From Pelagerythrobacter marinus (GTDB lineage: Bacteria; Pseudomonadota; Alphaproteobacteria; Sphingomonadales; Sphingomonadaceae): 64,000 nt of DNA. The stretch is from positions 558,001 through 622,000 of the forward strand of contig NZ_WTYO01000002.1 of NCBI RefSeq assembly GCF_009827515.1, written 5' to 3'. Below are positions 9,777-19,049 of the stretch, one piece after another; positions within the stretch are counted from its first letter, which is position 1, and each line of letters opens with the position of its first letter. A program made the translations under genes and the position numbers. Below the pieces are notes generated by a model that saw only the letters and a list, made by a program, of their open reading frames with translations, was not told the origin of the DNA and made no database searches.

Positions 9777-10904
9777 TCAGACCCGCATCGGCATCAGGAC
9801 ATAGAGCGCGGGGCTGCCGGCATCCTGCCGGATCAGCGTCGGCGCGCCTGCGTCGGCCAGGTGCAGTTCGACCGTGTCGCTGTCGATCTGGCTGAGGATG
9901 TCCTTCAAGTAATTGGCGTTGAAGCCGATCTCGAACCCTTCGGCCGAATAGTCGGCGGGCACTTCCTCGGCCGCGGTGCCGTTGTCCGGGCTGGTGACCG
10001 AGAGGATCACCTTGTCCTGGTCGAGCCCCATCTTGACCGCGCGGGTCTTCTCCGTGGCGATGGTCGCCACGCGGTCCACGCCTTCGTAGAAACTGCGCGG
10101 ATCGAGCTTGAGCAGCTTGTCGTTCCCGGTCGGGATCACGCGGCTGTAGTCGGGGAACGTCCCGTCGATCAGCTTGCTGGTCAGCACCACGCCGCCCTCG
10201 CCGCCCAGCGTGAAGCGGATCTTGCTGGCGGAGAGATCCACCTGGACGTTGCCGTCCAGCGATTCCTCCAGCAGCTTGCGCAGTTCGGCCACGGCCTTGC
10301 GCGGCACGATCACGTCCGGCATCCCCTGCGCGCCGTCGGGCTGGTCGATCGTGAACCGCGCGAGACGGTGCCCGTCGGTCGCCGCGGCCTTCAGCACCGG
10401 CTTGTCTTCCTCCGACACGTGGAGGAAGATGCCGTTGAGGTAATAGCGGGTTTCCTCGGTCGAGATCGCGAAGCGGGTGCGATCGATCAGCTCGGCCAGG
10501 GTCTTGGCCGGGATCTCGAAACTGGTCGGCAGGTCGCCTTCGACGATGACCGGGAAATCGTCACGCGGCAGGGTCGGAAGCTGGAACCGGCTGCGGCCGG
10601 CCTTGATCGTCATCCGGTTCTCGGCCGTCTCGAGGCTCACCTGGCTGCCTTCGGGCAGCTTGCGCGCGATATCGAACAGCAGGTGCGCCGAAACCGTGAT
10701 CGCGCCCGAGCTTTCGACCGAGGCGGCGGCCATGTTCTCCACCACCTGCAGGTCGAGGTCGGTCGCCATGACCTTCAGCGAGCCGCCATCGGCCGCCTCG
10801 ATCAGCACGTTGGAGAGAATGGGGATCGTGTTGCGCCGCTCCACCACCGACTGGACGTGGCTGAGGCACCTGAGGAGCGTTGCGCGTTCGATAGTGGCCT
10901 TCAT
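9777..10904 (-). CDS. dnaN: DNA polymerase III beta subunit (sliding clamp)
   Basis: A 375-residue processivity clamp. The N-terminus MKATIERATLLRCLSHVQSV and the C-terminus ending ALYVLMPMRV are typical of DnaN. The C-terminal PxRx-like end shapes the peptide-binding pocket used by polymerase, ligase and Hda. The protein forms a dimeric ring around DNA. An AAGGGGGA ribosome-binding site lies just before the ATG at 10904. The gene is on the minus strand downstream of fabG, but a 215-bp gap suggests its own promoter. It is not beside dnaA here, as is common in sphingomonads. Function is certain from overall similarity. Confidence 0.98.
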   Translation of the reverse strand: MKATIERATLLRCLSHVQSVVERRNTIPILSNVLIEAADGGSLKVMATDLDLQVVENMAAASVESSGAITVSAHLLFDIARKLPEGSQVSLETAENRMTIKAGRSRFQLPTLPRDDFPVIVEGDLPTSFEIPAKTLAELIDRTRFAISTEETRYYLNGIFLHVSEEDKPVLKAAATDGHRLARFTIDQPDGAQGMPDVIVPRKAVAELRKLLEESLDGNVQVDLSASKIRFTLGGEGGVVLTSKLIDGTFPDYSRVIPTGNDKLLKLDPRSFYEGVDRVATIATEKTRAVKMGLDQDKVILSVTSPDNGTAAEEVPADYSAEGFEIGFNANYLKDILSQIDSDTVELHLADAGAPTLIRQDAGSPALYVLMPMRV

Positions 10905-11119
10905 CGCGTATCAATTCCCCCTTTGCGCTCACGGACGTCGCGCTCTCAGACGGCCCGACGCCCGGGTGGGCGAAAGTCGGCGGAGACCAGGGTCCCCGGG
11001 GACGGGTCCGCGGCCGGAATCGCCCGCGAGCGCCGGAATGTTGCGAATATCCTTAGTCCCGAGGCCGGACGGGGCAAGGACCAAAGCCCCGCCGTCCCGA
11101 TTCCTTGGGGATAAATCTG

Positions 11120-11872
11120 TCAGGAAAGCATCGCCATGCCGCCGTTGACGTGCAGCGTCTGCCCGGTGACATAGGCCGCCTCGTCGCTGGCGAGATAGGC
11201 CACCGCGGCCCCGATGTCCTCGCCCTCGCCCATCCGGCCCATCGGGATGCGGGCGTTGAGCGCGTCTTTCTGCGCGTCGGGCAGCTGGTCGGTCATGGCG
11301 GTGCGGATGAAGCCCGGCGCGACGCAATTGACGGTGATCCCGCGGCTCGCAAGCTCCTGCGCCAGGCTCTTCGACATGCCGACGAGGCCCGCCTTGGCGG
11401 CGGAATAGTTCATCTGGCCGGGATTGCCGGTGGCGCCCACCACGCTGGTGATGCTGACGATCCGGCCGCCGCGCGCCTTCATCATCGGGCGCGCCGCCGC
11501 GCGCATCAGGCGAAAAGCGGCCTCGAGGTTGATCCGCATGACCGCGTCCCACTCCTCGTCCTTCATCCGCATGGCCAGGTTGTCCCGCGTGACGCCGGCA
11601 TTGTTCACCAGGATGTCGATCCGGCCCAAGGTATCGACCGTGGCCGGCACCAGTTCCTCGACCTGTTCGGGGTTCGACAGGTCGCAGGTGATTTCCACGT
11701 GGTCGCCGCCGACCTCGTCGTTGATCTGTTCGCGGAAGGCGCGCAGCTTGCCGCTGTTCGATCCGCTGAGCGCGAGGCGCGCGCCCTGCCGCGCCAGGGC
11801 ATAGGCGATGGCGGAACCGATCCCGCCGCTCGCGCCGGTGACCAGCGCCGTCTTTCCTTCGAGCGAAAACAT
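11120..11872 (-). CDS. fabG: 3-oxoacyl-[acyl-carrier-protein] reductase
   Basis: A 250-residue short-chain dehydrogenase. The NADPH-binding motif is TGASGGIGSA near residue 12, NNAG marks the core, and the catalytic Ser and Tyr-Lys lie in SVVGATGNPGQMNYSAAK. The C-terminus GQTLHVNGGMAML is diagnostic of FabG rather than a generic SDR. It performs the first reduction of the type II fatty-acid elongation cycle. The start codon overlaps the fabD stop codon as TAATG, so the two genes are translationally coupled. Confidence 0.97.
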   Translation of the reverse strand: MFSLEGKTALVTGASGGIGSAIAYALARQGARLALSGSNSGKLRAFREQINDEVGGDHVEITCDLSNPEQVEELVPATVDTLGRIDILVNNAGVTRDNLAMRMKDEEWDAVMRINLEAAFRLMRAAARPMMKARGGRIVSITSVVGATGNPGQMNYSAAKAGLVGMSKSLAQELASRGITVNCVAPGFIRTAMTDQLPDAQKDALNARIPMGRMGEGEDIGAAVAYLASDEAAYVTGQTLHVNGGMAMLS

Positions 11873-12810
11873 TATCCGATCTCCTTCGCGAGGGCTTCGA
11901 TATCGGCCATCGTGATCACGCTGGTGGCCGGGGCTTCCTTGTCGATGCGGCCGATCATCGGGCCCAGGACCTTGCCGCCCAGCTCGACGAAGCCGTCGAC
12001 CCCGGCAGCGCGCATGGCCAGGACGCTTTCGCGCCAGCGCACGCGCCCGGTCACCTGTTCGACCAGCAGGCGCTGTTCCTGCGCCGGATCGCTGACCTCG
12101 CCGGCGGTGACGTTGGCATAGAGCGGCAGGGCGAACGGGCCCGGCGCGGTCTTCTCCAGGGCCTCGGCCATGGCATCGGCGGCAGGGCGCATGAGATCGC
12201 AGTGGAAGGGTGCCGAGACCGGCAGCAGGACGCCGCGCTTGATCCCGTGGTCCTTCACCATGGCCACCGCACGCTCGATCGCACCCTTGTGGCCCGAGAG
12301 GACGACCTGGCCCGGATCGTTGTCGTTCGCGACCTGGCACACTTCACCCTGGGCCGCGGCATCGGCCAGGGCCCGGGCCTTGTCGAGATCCGCCCCCAGC
12401 AGCGCGCACATCGCGCCCTCGCCGACCGGGACGGCGGCCTGCATCGCGCGCCCGCGCAGCTTCAGCAATCGGGCCGTGTCGGCAAGCGAGAAGGCCCCGA
12501 CCGCGCAGAGCGCCGAGTATTCGCCCAGCGAGTGCCCGGCGACGCAGTCGCCCTTCTCGGCCAGGACGATGCCGAACTCGCGCTCCAGAACGCGCAGCGT
12601 GGCGATCGAATTGGCCATGATCGCCGGCTGGGCATTCTCGGTCAGGGTCAACTGGTCTTCCGGCCCCTCGCGCATGATCGCGGAAAGGCCCTGCGACAGC
12701 GCCTCGTCGACTTCCTCGAAAACCTCGCGCGCGGCGCCGCTCGCCGCGGCGAGTTCCGCCCCCATTCCGACTTTCTGGCTACCCTGCCCGGGAAAAACGA
12801 ATGCACGCAT
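11872..12810 (-). CDS. fabD: Malonyl-CoA--ACP transacylase
   Basis: A 312-residue acyltransferase that loads malonyl groups onto acyl carrier protein. The N-terminal FPGQGSQ motif and the active-site serine in AGHSLGEYSALC are plain. The catalytic histidine is probably in SAPFHCDLM. A strong AAGGAGAT ribosome-binding site precedes the ATG at 12810, which fixes the start at MRAFVFPGQGSQ; the frame is open upstream but runs through another gene. It lies 26 nt after the LD-carboxypeptidase gene and overlaps fabG by one base. Confidence 0.97.
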   Translation of the reverse strand: MRAFVFPGQGSQKVGMGAELAAASGAAREVFEEVDEALSQGLSAIMREGPEDQLTLTENAQPAIMANSIATLRVLEREFGIVLAEKGDCVAGHSLGEYSALCAVGAFSLADTARLLKLRGRAMQAAVPVGEGAMCALLGADLDKARALADAAAQGEVCQVANDNDPGQVVLSGHKGAIERAVAMVKDHGIKRGVLLPVSAPFHCDLMRPAADAMAEALEKTAPGPFALPLYANVTAGEVSDPAQEQRLLVEQVTGRVRWRESVLAMRAAGVDGFVELGGKVLGPMIGRIDKEAPATSVITMADIEALAKEIG

Positions 12811-12836
12811 AACGATCTCCTTGTCGCGGCGGGCAA

Positions 12837-13673
12837 CTATGCGCGGCCGGGCGCGCGGGCAAGCCCGAAAGGAACGATCTTGTTGCCGCCGTCGTGCCCG
12901 ATATCGGCGAAACCGAGATACGGGATGCCGGCCCTGTCGCACCAGTAGCGGGCGATATCCTCCTCGCTCGAACCGAACGGGCGATCGTTCTCCGGCACGT
13001 CGCTGATCCGGCCGAGGCGCAGGCCGGCGATGCCCGCCAGGTGCTGGGTGACGTGGAAGAACAGGCGATCGACGGCGTAGAGGTGTTCGGACACTTCCTC
13101 CACCATGACGACGTGCCCGGCAAGATCCGGCATCAGCTCGGTGCCGCACAGCATGGCGAGGGTGATCAGGTTGAAGGCGACCGCGGGCGACCCCTCGCCG
13201 CCCCGCTCCAGTCCGCCTTCGAGGCCGTCGTCCTTGCCGCAGAGCCAGTCGAGCGCGCGCATCACTGCGCCTTCTCCCCCGTCGCGGCGGATGTCCGCCG
13301 CCATCGGCCCGTGCGCCGGACGGCCGATGCCCGCGCGGTAGAGCGCGGCGAGGAGATAGCCGGTGTCGGAATAGCCGAGGAAAGCCTTGTCGCGCGCGGC
13401 CGGCCCCATGCGGGCGACGGCATCGGCCGCGATCCGGTTCGCGCCATAGCCGCCGTGGGCGAACCAGACCGCGTCGAACGCCGGGTCGTCGGCACATTCT
13501 GTCAGCGCGGCAAGCCGCGTGGCGTCGTCGCCGGCGAAATGGCCATGGCGGGCGAAGCACTGCTTGTGAAACACCAGTTCGACGCCCGCGCGGTCGGCCG
13601 CGAGGTCGGCCACCGCATCGGCGTGTTCCCGCTCGAGCCGCTTGCCCGGCGCGCAGATGGCAATGCGTGTCAT
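12837..13673 (-). CDS. LD-carboxypeptidase, peptidase family S66
   Basis: A 278-residue member of the S66 family that trims the terminal D-alanine from murein tetrapeptides during recycling. The nucleophilic serine sits in FLGYSDTGYL, the catalytic glutamate probably in VVMVEEV and the histidine in GFADIGHDGGNK. The ATG at 13673 starts MTRIAICAPGKR, which is the expected first beta strand; an ATG 36 nt upstream is less likely. It is close to the usual length (about 300). It sits upstream of fabD on the same strand, so envelope lipid and murein functions are neighbours. An LdcA-type role is inferred from the family. Confidence 0.88.
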   Translation of the reverse strand: MTRIAICAPGKRLEREHADAVADLAADRAGVELVFHKQCFARHGHFAGDDATRLAALTECADDPAFDAVWFAHGGYGANRIAADAVARMGPAARDKAFLGYSDTGYLLAALYRAGIGRPAHGPMAADIRRDGGEGAVMRALDWLCGKDDGLEGGLERGGEGSPAVAFNLITLAMLCGTELMPDLAGHVVMVEEVSEHLYAVDRLFFHVTQHLAGIAGLRLGRISDVPENDRPFGSSEEDIARYWCDRAGIPYLGFADIGHDGGNKIVPFGLARAPGRA

Positions 13674-13748
13674 GTCGCGCGGACTAGGGCCAGCGGGACC
13701 GCGCATCAAGCGCCGGCAGGGGCTGGCTGCCGCGCGCGGCGGATCCGG

Positions 13749-14513
13749 TCAGGCCTCGTGCACTTCGGCAGCGGCGATGACGATGCCCATGAAGCTTTCC
13801 GCCGTCAGGCTGGCGCCGCCGACCAGCGCGCCGCCCACTTCGTCGGCACCGAGCAGTTCGCGCGCGTTGTCCGCCTTGACCGAGCCACCGTAGAGGATGC
13901 GCACAGCGGCGCCGTCTTCCTCGCCGAACAGCTCGACCAGCAGGGCGCGGATCTCGCGGTGCATGGCACCGATATCCTCCACCGTGGGGGTGCGGCCCGT
14001 GCCGATCGCCCAGACCGGTTCGTAGGCGACGGTCAGCATCTCGCCCGCGCGCTCCAGCGTGTCGGGAAGCGAGGCGCGCAGCTGGGCGGTGACATGTTCG
14101 ACCGCCTTGCCCGCGTCGCGCACGTCCTCCGTCTCGCCGCAGCACATGATGACGCGCAGCCCGGCGGCGAGCGCCGCCTGCGCCTTGGCGCGCACGAGGG
14201 CATCGGTCTCGCCGTGGTTCTGGCGGCGTTCGCTGTGGCCGAGAATGACGAACTTGGCCCCGGCGTCGGCGGCCATCGTCGCCGAGATGTCGCCGGTATG
14301 GGCACCGTCGTCGGCCGGGTGGCAATCTTGCGCGCCCACCCCGATCTGCTCCACCTCGCGGTGGGTCGCGTGGACCAGCGTGAAGGGCGGCGCCAGAGCG
14401 ACCTCGACCTTCATCATGTTCTGCGCCGCACGGTCGATCGCACGCGCCTGGGCCAGCATGGCCCGCGTGCCGTTCATCTTCCAGTTTCCAACGATGTAGG
14501 GCCGTTCGGCCAT
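13749..14513 (-). CDS. tpiA: Triose-phosphate isomerase
   Basis: A 254-residue TIM-barrel enzyme that interconverts dihydroxyacetone phosphate and glyceraldehyde 3-phosphate. Catalytic lysine lies in NWKMNG near residue 12, histidine in ILGHSERR and glutamate in AYEPVWAIGTG. The phosphate-binding YGGSV is also present. Length matches the family. It is divergent from ppiD with a 201-bp shared upstream region. Confidence 0.98.
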   Translation of the reverse strand: MAERPYIVGNWKMNGTRAMLAQARAIDRAAQNMMKVEVALAPPFTLVHATHREVEQIGVGAQDCHPADDGAHTGDISATMAADAGAKFVILGHSERRQNHGETDALVRAKAQAALAAGLRVIMCCGETEDVRDAGKAVEHVTAQLRASLPDTLERAGEMLTVAYEPVWAIGTGRTPTVEDIGAMHREIRALLVELFGEEDGAAVRILYGGSVKADNARELLGADEVGGALVGGASLTAESFMGIVIAAAEVHEA

Positions 14514-14714
14514 GACGAATCCCGCTTCCTTGGTCCCGATTTCAACGATTCCGGTCGCCGTTTAATATGGGGCGACGGGCCCGGCCTGCCAGATGCTTCA
14601 TCTTGCAACGCCAAAAGCGCTGCCGACCTGTTGCCGGGAGGTCGCAGGGCGGATAAAGCGCTCGCCGCACAGCGCAACCCCTAATCGCACCTCGCCTACG
14701 GAACATCCCCCAGT

Positions 14715-16649
14715 ATGCTTCAGTTCTTCCGCAGATTCTTCCAGTCGAAGCTCGGCATTCCGCTGACGCTGGCCTTCCTCGCGCTGATCGCGTTCGCTTT
14801 CGCCAGCAGCGATGTCGCCAATACCGGGACGTTCGGCGGGGTCGCCGGGGGCGACCGGGTCGCCGTGGTCGGCGGGCAGAAGATCGATTCGGCCGATCTC
14901 GTCGCCAGCGCGCGCGACGCGCTCGACCAGGTGCGCCAGCAGAACCCGAACATGTCGATGGAAGCCTTCATCGCGCAGGGCGGGCTCGACGACGTTCTCG
15001 ACCAGATGATCGACCGCGCGGCGATCGCCGAATATGCGCGCCGCCACGGCCTGCGCGCGGGCGAAAACCTGGTCAACAGCGAGATCATAACTTTCCCGCA
15101 GTTCCGCGGCCCGAACGGGGAATTCGACACCACGACCTTCCGCCAGGCGCTGGGCGCGCGCGGCATTTCGGAAGCGACCTTCCGCAACGACATCTCGCAG
15201 GGCCTGCTGGCGCAGCAATTGCTGATGCCCGTCGTGTTCGGCGCCCAGGCGCCCGACAAGCTGGCAACGCGCTATGCCGCGCTGCTGCAGGAACGGCGCC
15301 GCGGCAGCATCGCCATGCTCCCGTCGAGCGCGTTCGCCCCCGAGGGCACGCCCGACGATGCCGCACTGAAGGCGTTCTACGACGAGAATCGCGACGATTT
15401 CATCCGCCCCGAACGGCGCGTGATTCGCTATGCCGTGTTCGGCCCGGAGGACCTCGACGCCCGGATCGAGCCGACCGACGAGGAAATCGCCGCGCGTTAC
15501 GAGGAAGACGGCGCGCGCTATGCCGCCAGCGAAACGCGCCGCCTGAGCCAGCTGATCGTGCCGACGCAGGAAGCCGCCAACGCGATCCGCGCGCGCGTGA
15601 CGGGCGGCGGATCGCTCGAGGCCGCCGCGCGCGAGGCCGGATTCGACGTTGCCGCCCTCGGCCCCCTGTCGCAGGCCGAATATGCCGCGCAGGCTTCCGC
15701 CGAGGTTGCCCGCGCCGCCTTCGCTGCCGGGCGCGGCGAGCTTGCCGCCCCGGCCCGCAGCGCGCTGGGCTGGCACGTCGTGCGCGTCGACGCGGTCGAG
15801 CGCACCCCCGCGCGCAGCCTCGCGCAAGTTCGCGGCGAAATCGCCGATACGCTGCGGACCGAGAAACGCCAGCGCGCCCTGGCCGACCTCGCCGCGAGTA
15901 TCGAGGAACAGCTGACCGACGGCGTCTCGCTGGGCGACATCGCCGGCCAGCTCGGCGTGGACGTCGAAACGACCCGCCCGCTCCTGGCCAGCGGCGATGT
16001 CTATGGCGCGCCGGGACAGACCGCGCCCGAGGTTCTCGGCCCGGCGCTCGAGACCGCGTTCCAGATGATCGAGGGCGAGCCCCAGTTGGCGGAGATCGAA
16101 CGCGGCGAGACCTATCTTGTCTTCGAGGCAGGCCAGATCGTCGAATCGGCCGCCGCGCCGCTGGCCGAAATCCGCGACGACGTGATCGCCGCCTGGCGCC
16201 GCGACCGCGGTGCCGCCGCGGCGCGCGCCGCGGCCGATCGCGTGCTGGAGCGAGCGAAGGAAGGGACGAGCCTCGCCGCCGCCGTGCAGGCGGAGGAAAC
16301 CGCCCTGCCCGGGGTCGAACCGGTCAACCTGACGCGCCAGCAGCTGGCCGCGCTCCAGGGCCAGTTCCCCGCCCCGCTCGCGCTGCTCTTCAGCATGGCC
16401 CAGGGCACGACCAAGAAGCTCGAGGCGCCCGACGACAACGGCTGGTACGTGGTCGACCTGGACGAGATCGAGGCGGGCGAAGTGGACCGCGAAGACCCGG
16501 TCTTCGCCCAGGTGAAGCGCGAGCTGGGCAGCGCGATCGGCAGCGAATACGCCGACCAGTTGCGCCTCGCCCTGCGCCAGGAACTGGGCGTGGAACGCAA
16601 CGAGACCGCGATCGAGGCGGTTCGCAAGCAACTGCTCGGGCAGAACTGA
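14715..16649 (+). CDS. ppiD: PpiD-type periplasmic peptidyl-prolyl isomerase
   Basis: A 644-residue membrane-anchored chaperone. One N-terminal transmembrane helix lies at about residues 13-33, followed by a SurA-like N-terminal domain (about 40-220). A parvulin PPIase region is at about 265-370, and a long C-terminal chaperone region follows. It helps fold outer-membrane and secreted proteins at the periplasmic face of the inner membrane. The start MLQFFRRFFQSKLGIPLTLAFL is canonical for the family. The trpE start follows four bases after the stop, so ppiD probably shares a transcript with the trp genes, an arrangement seen in other alphaproteobacteria. Confidence 0.92.
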   Translation: MLQFFRRFFQSKLGIPLTLAFLALIAFAFASSDVANTGTFGGVAGGDRVAVVGGQKIDSADLVASARDALDQVRQQNPNMSMEAFIAQGGLDDVLDQMIDRAAIAEYARRHGLRAGENLVNSEIITFPQFRGPNGEFDTTTFRQALGARGISEATFRNDISQGLLAQQLLMPVVFGAQAPDKLATRYAALLQERRRGSIAMLPSSAFAPEGTPDDAALKAFYDENRDDFIRPERRVIRYAVFGPEDLDARIEPTDEEIAARYEEDGARYAASETRRLSQLIVPTQEAANAIRARVTGGGSLEAAAREAGFDVAALGPLSQAEYAAQASAEVARAAFAAGRGELAAPARSALGWHVVRVDAVERTPARSLAQVRGEIADTLRTEKRQRALADLAASIEEQLTDGVSLGDIAGQLGVDVETTRPLLASGDVYGAPGQTAPEVLGPALETAFQMIEGEPQLAEIERGETYLVFEAGQIVESAAAPLAEIRDDVIAAWRRDRGAAAARAAADRVLERAKEGTSLAAAVQAEETALPGVEPVNLTRQQLAALQGQFPAPLALLFSMAQGTTKKLEAPDDNGWYVVDLDEIEAGEVDREDPVFAQVKRELGSAIGSEYADQLRLALRQELGVERNETAIEAVRKQLLGQN

Positions 16650-16653
16650 GCCG

Positions 16654-18189
16654 GTGGCGCAGGTCGCCCCCGGTCTCCGCAACGCCGAGGCCGCGGCCGC
16701 CGCGCTGGCGGCCGGCCGGCCCGCGCTCGTCTGGCGGCGGGTCGTCGCCGATACCGAAACCCCGGTGGGCGCGGCGCTGAAGCTGTTCGATCCGGGCCGG
16801 GGCGACTTCCTGCTCGAATCGGTCGAAGGGGGCGAGGTTCGCGGGCGGTACAGCCTGCTCGGCATCGATCCCGACCTTGTCTTCCGGGCCGAGGGCGACA
16901 GCGCGGCGATCAACGCCCGCTGGCAGGCCGACCGCGAGGCCTTTGCGCCCTGCCCCGGCGGCGCGCTGGACGAACTGCGCGCGCTGGTGGAACGGTGCCG
17001 GATCGACGTGCCGGCCGAACTGCCGCCGGCGCTCGCCTGCCTGGTCGGCTATTTCGGCTACGAGACGATCGGCCTGGTCGAGAAGCTTCCACGCGCACCC
17101 GCGAGCCCGCTGGAAATGCCCGACATGCTGTTCGTGCGCCCCACGGTCCTGCTGGTGTTCGACAGCCTCGGCGACGAGCTGTTCTGCATTGCCCCGCTCT
17201 GGGCCGGGGAGGACGCCCCCGACGCGGCGATCGCGGCCGCTGGCGAGCGGATCGACGAGACCCTGCGGCGGCTTTCCGGGCCGCCGCCCGCCGAAGCGTG
17301 CGCGGCGGACCTGCCCGACATGGCGCTGACCCCGGTGGTCGCGGCGCAGGACTACGCCGCCGGCGTGGCCCGCGCGAAGGGCTACATCGCGGCCGGCGAC
17401 ATCTTCCAGGTCGTCCTGGCGCAGCGGTTCACCTGCCCCTTCCCCCTGCCGCCGATCGCGCTCTACCGCGCGCTGCGCCGGGTCAATCCATCGCCGTTCC
17501 TCTATTTCCTCGACCTGCCCGGCTTTGCCGTGGTCGGCTCCAGCCCCGAAATCCTCGTGCGCGTCAGGGGCGGGGGCGACGGGCCGAAGGAAGTCACGAT
17601 CAGGCCGATCGCCGGCACCCGCCCGCGCGGCGCCACGGTCGAGGCCGACCGCGCCGCTGAGGCAAGCCTGCTGGCCGATCCGAAGGAACGGGCCGAGCAC
17701 CTGATGCTGCTCGATCTCGGCCGCAACGACGTCGGGCGGGTGGCCGCCCGCGGCACGGTGGAGGTGACCGACAGCTTCACCATCGAACGCTACAGCCACG
17801 TCATGCATATCGTCAGCAACGTGGTCGGCCGGCTCGATCCCGATCTCGACGCGCTCGACGCGCTGTTCGCGGGCTTTCCCGCCGGCACGGTCAGCGGCGC
17901 GCCCAAGATCCGGGCCTGCGAGATCATTGCCGGGATAGAGCCCGAAACCCGCGGCGCCTATGCCGGCGGGGTCGGCTATTTCGCGCCCGACGGCTCGGTC
18001 GACAGTTGCATCGTCCTGCGCACCGGCGTGGTGAAGGACGGCACTCTCCACGTCCAGGCCGGCGCGGGCATCGTGGCCGACAGCGACCCGGCCTACGAAC
18101 AACGCGAGTGCGAGGCCAAGGCGAGCGCCCTCCTCGCCGCCGCGCGCGAGGCCGCGCGGATTGCGCAGGAGCCGGGGTTCGGCCAGTGA
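16654..18189 (+). CDS. trpE: Anthranilate synthase component I
   Basis: A 511-residue chorismate-binding enzyme that forms anthranilate with the TrpG glutamine amidotransferase. The chorismate domain has RPIAGTRPRG, LLDLGRNDVGRV, FPAGTVSGAPK and a C-terminal GAGIVADSDP. The N-terminal region LLESVEGGEVRGRYSLLG is the tryptophan feedback-binding part. The start is a GTG, four nt after ppiD; no better ATG exists nearby. No leader peptide or attenuator fits in this gap. It is followed by two genes unrelated to tryptophan before trpG and trpD resume. Confidence 0.97.
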   Translation: MAQVAPGLRNAEAAAAALAAGRPALVWRRVVADTETPVGAALKLFDPGRGDFLLESVEGGEVRGRYSLLGIDPDLVFRAEGDSAAINARWQADREAFAPCPGGALDELRALVERCRIDVPAELPPALACLVGYFGYETIGLVEKLPRAPASPLEMPDMLFVRPTVLLVFDSLGDELFCIAPLWAGEDAPDAAIAAAGERIDETLRRLSGPPPAEACAADLPDMALTPVVAAQDYAAGVARAKGYIAAGDIFQVVLAQRFTCPFPLPPIALYRALRRVNPSPFLYFLDLPGFAVVGSSPEILVRVRGGGDGPKEVTIRPIAGTRPRGATVEADRAAEASLLADPKERAEHLMLLDLGRNDVGRVAARGTVEVTDSFTIERYSHVMHIVSNVVGRLDPDLDALDALFAGFPAGTVSGAPKIRACEIIAGIEPETRGAYAGGVGYFAPDGSVDSCIVLRTGVVKDGTLHVQAGAGIVADSDPAYEQRECEAKASALLAAAREAARIAQEPGFGQ

Positions 18190-19043
18190 GGCGGCGGCGC
18201 CTCCTCTTTCTGGCGCCCTGCGCGGCCACTGTCCTGACCGGTTGCGGACCGCAGCCGGAAGGCGAGCCGGTGATCCGGACCGAAATCGGCAGCGGCGTCG
18301 CCGAAAGCGACAGCGAGCCTGGTCCCGCGGCCGAGCCGAGCCCGACACCCACGCCGGCGATGGCTTCCGCCTGCGACAGCACGACCTTCGAAGGGGCCGC
18401 TCTTATCCACTGCATCGCCGATCCCGCGCGGCACCGGATCGTGACCGTGCTGGGCCCGGCCGATGGCGCGCCCTATCGCGGCTTTGCCGCGCTCGCAGCC
18501 AAGCGGGCGGCCGATGCCGCGCCGGTCGCCTTCGCGATGAACGCGGGGATGTACGACGGCGAAGGCAAGCCGATCGGATACTACGTGGAGGATGGCCGGC
18601 GGCTGAAAGAGCTCAACCGCGCCGACGGGCCGGGCAACTTCCACCTGAAGCCCAACGGCGTGTTCTACGGCACGGGCGGCAAGTGGCAGATCCGCACGGC
18701 CGACGATTTCTACGCCAATGTCGCCGACCGCCCCCAGTTCGGCACCCAGAGCGGCCCGATGCTCGTGATCGACGGCAAGCTCCATCCCAAGATCGCCGAG
18801 GACGGTCCGAGCAAGGCCGTGCGCAACGGGGTCGGCGTCGACCGCGCCGGGCGGGCGCATTTCGTCATTTCGGAAGAGCCGATCTCGTTCGGCGTGCTCG
18901 CCCGCTATTTCCGCGACGAGCTCGAAACGCCCGACGCGCTGTTCCTCGACGGCAATGTCAGCGCCCTGTGGGACCCCGCGCGCAAGCGGATGGACAGCGG
19001 CAGCCGGTTCGGGCCCATGCTGGTGGTCGAAGAGAAGGACTGA
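18186..19043 (+). CDS. Phosphodiester glycosidase (DUF2233/NAGPA-like) lipoprotein
   Basis: A 285-residue exported protein. The GTG start overlaps the trpE stop (GTGA) and gives a short lipoprotein signal VRRRRLLFLAPCAATVLTGC with the lipidated cysteine at residue 20. A Pro/Glu/Ser-rich linker follows. The globular part has AMNAGMYDGEGKPIGYYVE and LKPNGVFY, characteristic of the DUF2233/NAGPA family. Its relatives remove phosphodiester-linked sugars. The substrate here is unknown. Its place inside the trp cluster suggests co-transcription but not a role in tryptophan synthesis. Confidence 0.85.
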   Translation: MRRRRLLFLAPCAATVLTGCGPQPEGEPVIRTEIGSGVAESDSEPGPAAEPSPTPTPAMASACDSTTFEGAALIHCIADPARHRIVTVLGPADGAPYRGFAALAAKRAADAAPVAFAMNAGMYDGEGKPIGYYVEDGRRLKELNRADGPGNFHLKPNGVFYGTGGKWQIRTADDFYANVADRPQFGTQSGPMLVIDGKLHPKIAEDGPSKAVRNGVGVDRAGRAHFVISEEPISFGVLARYFRDELETPDALFLDGNVSALWDPARKRMDSGSRFGPMLVVEEKD

Positions 19044-19049
19044 AGGCCG

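Noticed and set aside
11106-11114. A DnaA-like box (TTATCCCCA on the minus strand) between fabG and dnaN
   Set aside because: One mismatch from consensus and no companion sites; not enough to suggest an origin or DnaA control.
14598-16913. A 771-codon minus-strand open frame opposite ppiD
   Set aside because: An antisense shadow of ppiD and the start of trpE with no recognisable domain.
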